This document shows, one piece after another, positions 1 to 10,879 of a stretch of DNA of 64,000 bases. Location: NCBI GenBank assembly GCA_019096155.1, contig JAHCVI010000001.1:5766001-5830000 (forward strand), read 5' to 3'. The DNA comes from Staphylotrichum longicolle. Taxonomy: Eukaryota; Ascomycota; Sordariomycetes; Sordariales; Chaetomiaceae. How positions within the stretch are numbered: position 1 is the first letter of the stretch; the number at the start of each line of letters is the position of its first letter. The position numbers and the translations under genes were made by a program. Below the pieces are notes generated by a model. That model saw only the letters and a program-made list of their open reading frames with translations. It ran no database searches and had not been told where the DNA came from.

Positions 1-3000
1 TTGCTAGCAAAACCGGAGGCTTTGGGATCATGGCTTACCGCTTGAAACAGTGGTGGGATATTTCGACGATCTGGCCGATCCTCTTCAGCATTCTTTTCGG
101 ATACGACGTTGCCAACATCAACTTTGACAAGTCATTCGACTTCTTCAGCCTTTTGGAAATCTTCGGCAACAGCCGGGTAGTGTTCCCGGATGTGCTGCCT
201 GTCATCACTTACATGCTGCAGCACGGTCTTCGGGATGTCCTCAGATACCAGGATGATCCAGATTCACCAGCGGGGGATCCCGGCGCAACAAAGGCCTCGC
301 AGGAGTCCCTCGCTGCTGTGCGTACAAGACCTAGGGCGCGGTCTATGGAACTGGGCCAGGCACTTGAACCGCGAAGTAAGAGAAGACTGAAACCTGCTTC
401 GCAACACTCGCTAACACCAGTTTCAGGGACGCAGTTGCCCGAGAAAGAAAGGGTGGTGGCAAACGCTGTCGTCCTTCAGACTGTCGTTCGTTTCCTGGCC
501 GACATGCATACCCGTTCAGTAAATTTTAGAGATTTTGCTCTTTCATCAGACTATATCCGGCATCTCCTCTCGGCTCTCTATCCCATCATCGTCAGCTCCG
601 ATCCGGTCACCGCCGAAACGGAACTAAATTCCAAAGACTCGCTCAATTTCGAAGGGGGCGACGTAATCATCCGGCCAGTCCCCGGCTCTTCGACGACTTC
701 GGTCCCGATTATTCGGACGGCAAATGCGGGGCCGTCTGATATCCAGCCCCCGTCTCCCAGTCCGGGCCGAGGAACCCCTCTCCGTCGACCGTCGTCATTT
801 ATCCTGGTCACTTCACAGTCACAATCGTCGGTCCCGACGCCTGTTCGTTTGAACCATGTTGTTTCTCCCAAGAAGCAGCTCGCCACGCGAAACACTAGCA
901 ATGTTGTGCTGGAAGGCATCTTGGAGCTCATCGTCAGCGTATTCACCGACCAGGTCCTGGTCCGGAAGGAGTTTCCTGGGTTCGGTCTCTTTCTGAAGGT
1001 GCCACCTGGATTCCAGGAGCATCGAGCATACTTCGAAACCTACATTCTGCGGAATGTCATCACTCACCTGAAGAACACGATCCAACTGGACCGGAAGGCT
1101 CTCACGGAACCCAAGATCTTGCAGAACCTGGCGCGTCTGAACCTCCACATGGCGGAAGCCGTGTTTGAGGGTTCATTCATGAATGGGGCTGAAACCATGA
1201 TCGAGTTTACAGGGACGCTACTGGAATACCTGCAGCGGCCCGAGGTGTCCTCGCTGAAGAGTGTCCGGCTCTGCAGCTCTGCTGTCGCGACCATTCGGTC
1301 TTCGTTCTTGAAGTTCACCCTGCTCAGGCTGTCGGACATGGACGACCCGGAAACTAAGGATTCCGAGGCCCAGTCGACCATGGAGCAACTTCTCTACTGG
1401 CAGACCGTGCTCCTCAGCTGCCTGTCGATGGAGGACGACTACATGAGACTGCTGTGGTATCAGCTCTACAACAAACTGGTTGACTGAGGACATCACATAA
1501 TCGATCGCGTGCTCAAAAGCCCGAGGAGTCGGCGGCGATCTTCCGGCAGACCATGACACCGGACCAGCGATCGCTGGCGAGGGGCTTTGAGAAGTTGACT
1601 GAGCTGGATGATGTCGCGTTTCTCGAGTGGGTGGACCAGCACCGTCCCTCGCTCGACGTCCTCTTTTTCGGCGGCATGTCCAAAACTTGGGAAGAGTTCG
1701 TCGGCCTGGAGAACCAGCGCACCGCAGACAGTGCCAGGATGAGGGTCAGGAGCCGCAAGGACAAGCTCAGGCAGTGGCACACCGAGTCGCTGGAGCGGGA
1801 TAATATCCTACTCCGCCACGAAATGGCCAACAGCGCATGGATGAAGAGCATCTACTTCACGGAGCACTTCAAGCACCAAAGGCTTCTGCAAGACCTGCAG
1901 GATGACAATGCTTTCCTGGCTTCGACGTTTGCGAAGATGGAGCGAGACTTGTGTCGCCCGGGGGCGGTGTTCAGCGAACCCCAGTCAATTAAATGGAAGT
2001 TGGACCGGACCGAAGGGAGGAATCGCATGCGTTTGCGTCTTCTCCCGGAGTACCCTAGCCAGCAGCAGCAGGATTTCCAGCCGAAGCGAAACAACGTTCC
2101 TACGGGGAGCGCGAAACCTGGCGCCTCCTCCAGCAACCTTTCTGCGTCACAAGGAGTCCGGCCGTCCACACCCGCCGCTCAGACACCGCCTGCAGAAGTT
2201 GGAGCTGATAGCAGCATGGATGACCCTGATATCGCGGCCGAACCAGAAGGAGAATCGGGAGTCACAGATCAGAGTGTCGCGACTGAGGGGACTTTGAGCT
2301 GGTAGAGGATCCCAACGAACCTGAGGGAGACGATACATTTGAGGATAAGAACAGGAAGGTCATGAGGCGGCTCCAACAGGGCGATGCAGTCCAGAATGTC
2401 TTCAACATCTCGCGCATCATCGGCCTCGACGCATCTGAAGGCATTCTGATCCTCGGAAAGGAGGCTCTCTACATCATGGACAACCTGTTCCAGAGCGCTG
2501 ATGGAGAGATTGTCAATGTCTGGCAAGCACCGCCAGAAGAGCGTGATCCATTCTCTATCATCATTACCGGCGGCAAGCCTGGCGAGAGACGCCAGAACCA
2601 GGGCCGAACAGACCAGGAGTCACGCAGCTGGAAGTGGCAAGATGTCCTCAGCATCTCGAAAAGGCGGTTCCTGTTCCGGGATGTGGCGATCGAGATATTC
2701 TTCACCGATGGGCGGAGCTACCTTTTGACCGCCATCAACCCGGCCATGAGGGATGAAATCTACGCGAGACTGACGGCGATGACGCCGCACACCAACAACG
2801 CGAACTTGCTGCCCAACCCGGAGGATGGCTGGCGACTGGAGAGCCTCAAGTTTGCCGAAGAGATGCCGCAGACGTTTGGGGCCAAGTTTGGCAGCATCTT
2901 CAACTCGTCGGCATGGAACCCTATGATGAGGCGGTGGCAGAGGGGCGAGATCTCCAACTTTCATTACCTCATGTTGGTGAACACCATGGCTGGCAGGACT

Positions 3001-4928
3001 TTCAATGACCTGACGCAGTACCCTGTCTTCCCGTGGGTGCTGGCCGACTACACCAGCGAAGATCTCGACCTCAACAACCCGGCCACCTTCCGGGATCTGT
3101 CAAAGCCGATGGGCGCCCAGTCTCCCAACCGCGCGGCCGACTTTGGAATGCGGTACAGGAGCCTGGCCGAGATCGGCGAGACGCCCTTCCACTATGGAAC
3201 GCATTACTCGTCTGCGATGATCGTCTCGTCGTATCTCATCCGGCTTCCTCCGTTTGTGCAGTCATTCATCCTGCTGCAAGGCGGCACCTTTGATCACCCT
3301 GACCGACTCTTCTTCTCAATCGAGGGCGCCTGGGCGTCGGCGTCGAGGGACAATGGTTCGGACGTCCGGGAGCTGATCCCGGAGTTCTTCTACCTTCCGG
3401 ATTTCCTGACCAACATCAACGGGTACAACTTTGGTGTCCGGCAGGGGGGTGGTGGCAGAGTCGACAATGTCGTCCTGCCGCCGTGGGCCAAGGGCGATCC
3501 GAAGGTTTTTATTGCGAAGCACCGTGAGGCCCTGGAGAGCCCCTATGTCAGCCAGCGGCTACATCAGTGGATCGACCTTGTGTTTGGCTTCAAGCAGCGC
3601 GGGGAGGTGGCCGTGGAGAGTCTGAACGTCTTCCACCCTCTGTCGTACAAGGGAGCCAGAGACTTGGATAACATTACGGATCCTCAGGAGCGGCTCATCA
3701 CGACGGGGATCATCCACAACTTTGGCCAGACGCCGCATCAGATCTTTACGAAGCCGCACCCGGCAAGGGAGCACGACCGGTGTCCGATCAAGCGGCTCGA
3801 CACCTCTATCTCGGCGCTGACGAGGGTGTCTTACCCGCTACTAGGTATGTGCTTGATCATCACGTTTACCATGGCGAACAACTACTGATGATTTGCAGAG
3901 AGCCGTGAGCGGGTTGCCTCGCTTATCTATGTGCCTAAGCTTGACCGTCTGCTCTGCGCATCTCCATTCCGTCTTAATCTCCCACCGCACTACGACAAGT
4001 TCCTTGAATGGGGCTACACGGACAACAGCGTGCGCTTTTTCCTCAGCGACAACAGAAAGGTCAGAACCTCACTTTTCTCCGATTCTTCTTTCTACAGGAT
4101 AGCTAACCAACCTCCAGCCCGCTGGTCTTTTTGAGAACCTGCACATTGGCCAAATTTCCACCCTCACCTTTGCCGACTCCAAGACGCTCATCACGGCGGG
4201 TGAAGACTGCGTCGTCTCGGTTTACACGGTCCAGTCCTCGCCCAGCAAGCCGCTCGTGGAGCTGCACCTCCGCTCTTCGCTCTTTGGCCACAAGACGCCC
4301 GTCACGCACATCGCCGTGTCCAAGGCCTTCAGCACGATCCTGACCGTCTCCCAGGACGGCGTCGCCTTCCTCTGGGACCTCAACCGCCTCGAGTTCATCC
4401 GCAAGCTGCCCCTCGCGCGGCCCGTCGAGTGCGCCAAGATCAACGACGCGACGGGCGACGTGATGCTCTGCGCGGGCCAGAACGTGCTGCTGTACACGCT
4501 CAACGGCGAGCTCGTGCTCGACCAGAACGTGTGCTCGACCACGCACGAGCCGGCCGTCGAGGACTACGTACACGCGTGCGCGTTCTACGAAGGGTCGGCG
4601 GGCGGCAGCGAGTGGCTCGAGAACCAGCTCGTCTTCACGGGCCACAAGCGGGGGGTGGTGAATGTGTGGCGCAAGACGGTCGGCGAGCGCAGCGGGCGGT
4701 GGATGCTCGAGTTTATGCGCCGGCTGGACCATGTCAATCTCAAGAGCGAGACGGGCGCCAACGTGGAGGCGGCGATTACGTGCGTCGCGCCGCTGGCGGG
4801 GCTGGTGTATACCGGAGATGATGACGGGCGGGTGGTAGGTTCTTTTTTCCCCTCACGGTTTGTGAGAGAAGAGCAATGGCTAACGTGAGACGCAGTGGGA
4901 GTGGAATCTGGTTCAGAGGGAGAGGTAG
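1..4928 (+). CDS. BEACH-WD40 protein, 3' part (5' end outside window)
   Basis: Large BEACH-family scaffold protein of membrane traffic and autophagy (LvsA/Bph1/beige type). The frame is open from base 3, so the start lies upstream. Order: armadillo-like helical region (to about 2280), PH-like domain (about 2380-2760), BEACH domain (about 2940-3800, with NFHYLMLVNTMAGRTFND and YPVFPWVLADY), then WD40 repeats (4118-4928). GT-AG introns at 3845-3898, 4060-4117 and 4835-4895 join phases cleanly; stop 4926-4928. Two breaks occur upstream. Near 1479-1519 the frame shifts by one base, explained either by a 41-nt GT-AG intron or by a lost base. Near 2287-2290 a GGGG run needs one more G to enter the frame reading EGDFELVEDP. 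Downstream domains are intact, so I favour sequence error over a pseudogene. The gene converges on the complex I gene to its right. Confidence 0.9.
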
Positions 4929-5419
4929 AGCGGCGGGGAAAAAGAGTGAAGGGATTGGCATTACCAAAAGGGGGTTTGAGTGGCGGGAAACATGACACCG
5001 AGGCTGCATTATAGAACCGCGGGACGCATCGCAAGAGAAGGTTTGGTTTGACGGTAACGTGGAGTTTTTGGTCGGTTGATGAGTTCCGGGTTTGGTAGTC
5101 CGTCCTGGTCCAGGAGCATTATCATCATGAGAGGTAGTTGTAGATTTGCAGATCTTTCTCCCTGCCCCTGTGGCAATCGCCCTCGTACTTTTTCGGCATC
5201 TCGAGTTGACTCCTAGTGTCTTGTCTGCTCCATGTGGACTGCGCAGCCGACTGGTCCCCTCTTTCTCTATTGCCCGCCCACAACGCCGTTATGTACAGTT
5301 GATACAGTCTTCTCCTACGCTGGCCCGGTTGTGTTGGGTATGTATGCACACACATCCTGATGATGCTGGTCCAGTCGCAGCACGTCCCCCAAACCCCTCC
5401 ACATCCATCATCATCGTCC
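4929..5419. other. Convergent 3' intergenic region
   Basis: Lies between the BEACH stop and the end of the minus-strand complex I gene. Presumably holds both 3' UTRs. No further coding signal or repeat seen. Confidence 0.6.
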
Positions 5420-5819
5420 TCATTCCGTCTCATCGCCGTACCCTGTCAACGTCTTTCTCGGCCCGGAAGGAACTGGCAAACATCACTCTCGGTCAGCAAT
5501 CATCAACATCAACAAAATCATCTTCCCTCAAACATCCCATCCCATCCACACACGCAACCCTCCCCCATTCTTCCGTACCCCCCCTCGTAGAATAAGACGA
5601 AGTTTGTATGAAAGGGTGTGAAAACGTACTCGGATAGGTCATGGGAATGGGCGCGGCGTCCGGGTCGCCGATGCGGCGGCGGATGGGCGGGACGACGACG
5701 AGCGAGACGGGGCCCAGGGCGCCGATGACGACGGCCCAGAACATGCCGGGGCGCTCGCGCGCAGCCCAGCGCCAGTAGCGGAGGGGGCCAGCCCAGAAGC
5801 GGGGGGTTGCGCCGGACAT
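5420..5819 (-). CDS. nuo9.5: NADH:ubiquinone oxidoreductase 9.5 kDa subunit
   Basis: Small accessory subunit of mitochondrial complex I (fungal NI9M/NUO-9.5 family). Two exons: 5630-5819 and 5420-5472, with a GTACGT...CCAG intron at 5473-5629. The spliced product is 80 residues. It starts MSGATPRFWAGPLRYWRWAA, has one hydrophobic membrane segment (about residues 27-46, MFWAVVIGALGPVSLVVVPP), a basic patch (IRRRIGDPD) and the family's conserved tail PIPSGPRKTLTGYGDETE. The tail is encoded by the short second exon and is missed if the first exon is read through. Start chosen at the ATG directly before the family N-terminus. It diverges from WBP1 across about 610 bp. Confidence 0.88.
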
Positions 5820-6430
5820 TGTGGTTGCTCTTCTTTTTCTTTTCGTAGAAGAGGGAGGAGGGGAGGTGTGTTCGAGAGGTGGGTTCTGGGGGGGTGCGTT
5901 AGATATCTTTCGTGGATTGAACTTTGGGAGGGGGATTGAGGGGCCGTTGGGGGGGATGAGGGAGAGGAGAGAAAGGGGAATGGATGGTTGGTTGTGGTAC
6001 GCACCTGGGCGTGTCAATTGGGCTGGCAGCTACACACGGAGCGGTGCGAGCAAGTCGTCGTCGTCGTTTGCGGCGCTGGCGAGCTTGAAGCTTGGCTGAT
6101 TCGAGGTTCCCGATTGCGGCGAAACTGCGGCTAATTTGGGTTCCCTCGCAGTCCGCTGGAAAGCTGGGCACAGGCCAGAAAGAACGGACAGGGGTCAGCC
6201 AGTTGAAAGGCTGAGTGGGTCTGTTAGCTGAGACCCCCAGGTGCAGTCTTGGCAAGGCTACGTATGCCGAATCAATGCACGCCAATAATCCCCATTGCTA
6301 GGAGCTGTCGTTGAAGGGCAAGCTCAAGGTTTCCGTGGCATGAACTCGTCGACCCCGAGTCTGCCCCCGTCGATTTCCATTCCCCTGCCACACGCCGTGG
6401 CTGTCTAGGAGTGGGACACTGTTGCCCGCC
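5820..6430. promoter_or_regulatory. Divergent promoter region nuo9.5/WBP1
   Basis: 611 bp between two divergent start codons, so it must hold both promoters and 5' UTRs. It contains a CT/GA-rich stretch near 5820-5990. No specific factor site could be assigned. Confidence 0.45.
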
Positions 6431-8002
6431 ATGCGGTCGCTCTTTTCGTTCTTGGCTTTTCTGTCGGCGGCCGTGGTGTCGGCCCTCAGCACCTCTGGCA
6501 ACAGACTGCTGGTCGTCCTCGAGGATGTCGCCGAGAAGGAGAACTATTCCAAGTTCCTGGGGGATCTGGAGGGTGTGTGGTGCCACTTGGCGTATTACTA
6601 AGAACACAATGGCTGACAATTGGCAGGCCGAGGATTCGAGCTCTCCTTCGAGAACCCCAAGAGCGAGTCCCTCGCCCTCTTCCACCTCGGCGAGCGGACA
6701 TATGACCACATCATTTTCTTCCCGACCAAGGCAAAGGGTGAATACATCGACAAGTCAGCTCTACAACATACCAGTGGCTAACCACTCCTTAGGCCTCGGC
6801 CCCAACCTGACACCTAACATCCTCGTCGACTTCATGAACGCCAAGGGCAACGTCCTCGTCACCCTGAGCTCCGGCGTCGCGACCCCCAACTCGCTCGTCT
6901 CTCTGCTTTCCGAGCTCGATATCCAGCTTCCCGCCGACCGCACTGGTCTCGTCGTCGACCACTTCAACTACGATGCCTCGACGGCGGCGGAAACCCACGA
7001 CGTGCTCCTCCTCCCGCCGCCCGGCCCCGTCCGCCCTGACGTGAAGAACTTCTTCGGCGCAGGCGCCGGCAAAGACGAGGTCCTCGCCTTCCCGCGGGGC
7101 GTGGGCGCCGCCCTTGGCTCGAGCGAGCTCCTCACCCCGGTCCTCCGCGCCCCGCGCACCGCCTACAGCTACAACCCCAAGGAGCAGGCCGAGGTGGTGG
7201 ACGACCTGTTTGGTGCTGGCGAGCAGCTGGCGCTGGTCTCGGCCTTCCAGGCGCGCAACTCGGCGCGCTTCACGCTCGTCGGCTCGGCCGAGATGCTGCA
7301 GGACAAGTGGTTTGACGCCGAGGCCAGCAAGGTGGGTGGGAAGAAGGCCGCCAAGACGTTCAACCGGGAGTTTGCGAAGCGCGTGAGCGGGTGGACGTTC
7401 AACGAGATTGGTGTGCTGCGGGTCAACTGGATCGAGCACCATCTCGACGAGGCGGTGGCGGTCAACGAGTCGAACCCCTCCATCTACCGCATCAAGAACG
7501 ATGTCGTAAGTACAGCCAATCCCGCAACTTCATGACTTTCACTAATCACATTCCCCCCCCACAACAGAAATACACCATCTCCCTCTCCGAGTACGCCTGG
7601 ACCAGCTGGGCCCCGCTCACCCTCCCCGCCGACGACGTGCTTCAGCTCGAGTTCTCCATGCTCTCCCCGTTCCACCGCCTGCCCCTCCACCTCGACGCCG
7701 CCCATTCGTCGGCCACCGAGTCGGCGTACAGCACGTCCTTCAAGCTGCCCGACCAGCACGGCATCTTCAACTTCAAGGTCAACTACAAGCGGCCCTTCCT
7801 GTCCAACATCGAGGAGAAGAACACGGTCTCGGTCCGCCACATGGCCCACGACGAGTGGCCGCGCAGCTTCGTCATCAGCGGCGCCTGGCCGTGGATCGCG
7901 GGCATCGGTGTCACCGTGGCCGGCTGGCTGGCGTTCTGCGCGCTGTGGATGTACAGCGCGCCCGTCGGTGGGAAGAGGGTGGAGAGCAAGAAGACGCAGT
8001 GA
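6431..8002 (+). CDS. WBP1: Oligosaccharyltransferase 48 kDa subunit
   Basis: Subunit of the ER oligosaccharyltransferase complex for N-glycosylation (OST48/WBP1 family). Four exons with introns 6573-6626, 6738-6792 and 7506-7567; 466 residues after splicing, close to the family length. The N-terminus MRSLFSFLAFLSAAVVSALS is a signal peptide. Luminal motifs include LLVVLEDVAEKENYSKFLGD, ILVDFMNAKGNVLV and LSEYAWTSWAPL. A single C-terminal membrane segment (near AWPWIAGIGVTVAGWLAF) is followed by a short cytosolic tail ending KKTQ, a KKXX-type ER-retrieval motif like yeast Wbp1. All exon phases agree. Confidence 0.95.
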
Positions 8003-9713
8003 AAGTCGTACGGAAAGGGGGAAGGGTGTATTGAATGGATGGGGCATAGAGGGAGGTAGTTGTTCGCTCGTGTTTTTCTCTTTTTATTGATTTCGGTTGC
8101 TCTGTACACAAAGATACATCGTACCGGGTCGGAAGGCGTAAAAATCTAGGTTCTCCAAAAGCTATGAATAAACGGATGGCCATGAAGATGTTCCAGCACA
8201 GATATTGCAAATCAGGTTAAAGTCGTCGAAAGTGGTATCGATACATCCTCGACTGTCTTGAACTGCCTCCCCTCTGCCAGCCCCTGAAACTAAAAACGGA
8301 GAAAATCGACAGCAAGGAAGCGACAAAGGTGCGTGAAAAGGAGGACGTATAGTACAAAAACAAAACAGAGTTTCAAGGCCCTCAGATTAGCTCTCTTCTG
8401 TTCCCACTGACAACCGACGGGCAAGCCTGCTCGTAAGCAGGGCCAGATCCCGTCTGCTGCCTGCAAATTTGGCTTTTTGGACCTTCCGTCATCACCGGGC
8501 GCTCTGTTTTGCTTTGTTGTTTTGTTTCATGGTCTCCCCGAGAGGGACGAAACCAAGAAATATCAGGGAGAAAGAAGAAAGAAGAAAGAAAGAACACAAG
8601 CGCGCTCTCCCAACCTCTCTTTCCGCTCCCCACCAAACACACACCCCCATGACTCTCCCCCTCCAACCAACACAAAGCAGAAACACGACCCTCGGGTCAT
8701 CCCCTACTCGCTGCTCCGATTGAAAACTACTTTTTGGTTGAGCCATCATCGGTGCTGCTCGGGCACGCCTGGCGCGTTCTCCCAACCTCTTGCTTCCCGC
8801 CCTGGCCGAACTGGAAATCCAGGGTCGACAAGGGGGGGAAACAGAGAGATGGGGAGGGGCGGTCGGCGTGGGCGCACCTCTGAGGTTTGCGTGGTGTCGT
8901 CATTGCAGGGAGGAGGGAGGGTCGGCGAGCCACTTGGTGTGGCAGGGGCGCTGCTGCTGCGCCGATGGATGATGGGGGAGGAGAGGGTGTGAGGTTTCTG
9001 GAAGGGTTGGAAGAGTTGGAAGGGGAGGTTTGCTTGTGTTGGTTCTGGGTGTATAGCAAAGTAAGTGATGGATGGGTGGTATATAGGGTTTTGCTCAGAT
9101 ATCCATTCTTGAATGCTGTCAGCCTCGCCCAGATCCGGGAGCTGACGCATATGCGAGGATATGCCCAGCAGATCGGATGAGTCGAGATCAGGTGTTTTCA
9201 TCATTGCAGGTGAGCTGGATGTGACGATGTTGGGGGTTCCTTTGGGGGTTTGGTAGGATATCACTTGATATCGGCCGCATCGGAATGGTTGTTGTGAGCA
9301 GGAAGCGGGAGAACACCGACTTATCGGTCTATCATGCCACTGCAAACAGATAAATGCCGCAGGCAGACAGGAGGCGATGCCGTTGATGAAACGGCATGTT
9401 GCTGGTCGAGACTCGCTGGCGATGTTGCCTGAAAGTTGGTGAAGACCGACAGAAGCGAAACGCGCTGCACCGCGTTAGGTTGCCTGAAGTGCGCTGTGGG
9501 GCGGCCCTTGGCAGCCCACAGCGGACAGCTCACGCCACAGCGCCACAAAAGGTGCTCCAACCTGCAACAAGGCTGCGAATTTCCAGATCTGGCCAGCCTT
9601 CAACACCACCATCGACACCTCGCGCAGCCCAACCCCCGACTCAGGCGCGCCAAACTCTCTTCTCACCACCACACAACGCACCTTAAACCCGCCAAGCCAG
9701 CAAATCAATCAAA
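8003..9713. other. Intergenic region between WBP1 and ISY1
   Basis: 1.7 kb without a supportable gene. Open frames on both strands near 8480-9345 are low-complexity (Pro/Ser/Arg-rich), have no recognisable motif, and overlap one another. The right end must hold the ISY1 promoter. Confidence 0.5.
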
Positions 9714-10530
9714 ATGGTACCCTCCACCCCCCTTCCAATCACCCTCCCAACCCCCGTAAATCAACGCTAACCTCCTCCCCCCGCCCCCCTCTCCAGGCGC
9801 GCAACTCGGAAAAAGCCCAGTCGATGCTCTTCCGCTTCCGCGAAGCGCAGGCCGCCGACCTCGGCATCATCGACGCGGGCCGGTCGCGGCGCCCGCGCGG
9901 CATCACGGAGCAGGACAGCATCCCGGCGTGCGAGAAGTGGCGCGGGCAGGTGCTCAAGGAGATCTCGCGCAAGGTGTCGCGGATCCAGGACCCGGCGCTG
10001 TCCGACTACCAGATCCGCGACCTCAACGACGAGATCAACAAGCTGATGCGCGAGAAGCACATGTGGGAGGTGCAGATCCGCAACCTCGGCGGGCCGAACT
10101 ACATGAGGAGCGGCGGGAAGGTGTACGACGAGGCGGGGAGGGAGATACAGGGCGGCGGGAAGGGGTATCGGTATTTTGGGCGGGCGAGGGAGCTGCCCGG
10201 CGTGAAGGAGCTGTTTGAGGCGGCCGCCAAGGCGAAGCAGGAGGATGAGAAGCCGCTCGAGGAGAGGGTGGATCTGAGGAGGCAGGTGAATGCTGCCTAC
10301 TATGGGTATGCACCGGGGGAGGAGGACGACGAGTTGCTCGAGTACGAGAGCGCGAGGGAGAAGATGGCGTTTCAGGCCCTTGCCAAGGCCGGACCGGCCG
10401 AGACGCCGCCCGGGTGGGAGCCCTTGCCGGGAGATGTGGGGATGGGAGGGTGTGGGAGCTGCCCACGTTGGACGAGGTGCAGCAAGAGTTGATTGAGCGG
10501 AGGAGAAGGAGGTTGCTTGATCAGTTATAG
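9714..10530 (+). CDS. ISY1: Pre-mRNA splicing factor ISY1
   Basis: Component of the Prp19-associated (NTC) spliceosome complex. The coding part of exon 1 is only the ATG (9714-9716). Intron 9717-9796 ends CTCCAG, and exon 2 begins ARNSEKAQSMLFRFREAQAA, the hallmark ISY1 N-terminus. Conserved blocks follow: WRGQVLKEISRKVSRIQDPA, IRDLNDEINKL, NLGGPNY, GYRYFGRARELPGVKELFE. After PLPGDVG the written frame runs into an unrelated tail. One extra G in the GGGG run at 10438-10441 would give VWELPTLDEVQQELIERRRR and stop at 10528-10530, which is the family C-terminus. I therefore extend the gene to 10530 and treat the shift as a likely sequence error in an important gene. Confidence 0.9.
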
Positions 10531-10879
10531 CGGGGTGGTTTCGCTGGTTGTTTTTGTAGCATTTTCATGGGTCGGTTCGGTGTTGACGGCGTCGGGGAAC
10601 AGTGATGGCTGCTGGGCTTTCTCATTTCGGGGTGGGGATTTTGTATGTTTGGTCTTCTGTTATGTGACTTCGCTACGCGTAACAGTTGCTCGCTGTTTAA
10701 ATGGTATTCAACGGGCCCTGTGACTCTTCATCTGAATGCAGATATATTCCGTAACGCTTAAGATACAACCGAGAGTCTGATAACACAGATCCAAATAAAA
10801 TGCAACGCAAACGCCAGCGAGCGTCAAACCAAATGCTGCCGCACGCAATGACCGTCAACAAAACAATATCCATACAAGT
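10531..10879. other. Convergent 3' region ISY1/nucleotidase
   Basis: Short T-rich and A-rich stretch between two convergent genes. Nothing else seen. Confidence 0.5.

Noticed and set aside
8746..9345. 600-nt minus-strand open frame
   Set aside because: Low-complexity Pro/Ser/Arg composition with no motif, overlapped by equally long frames on the other strand; typical of GC-rich intergenic DNA.
10436..10445. Programmed ribosomal frameshifting in ISY1
   Set aside because: No slippery heptamer or stimulatory structure seen, and the same one-base loss recurs in unrelated genes, so sequence error is simpler.
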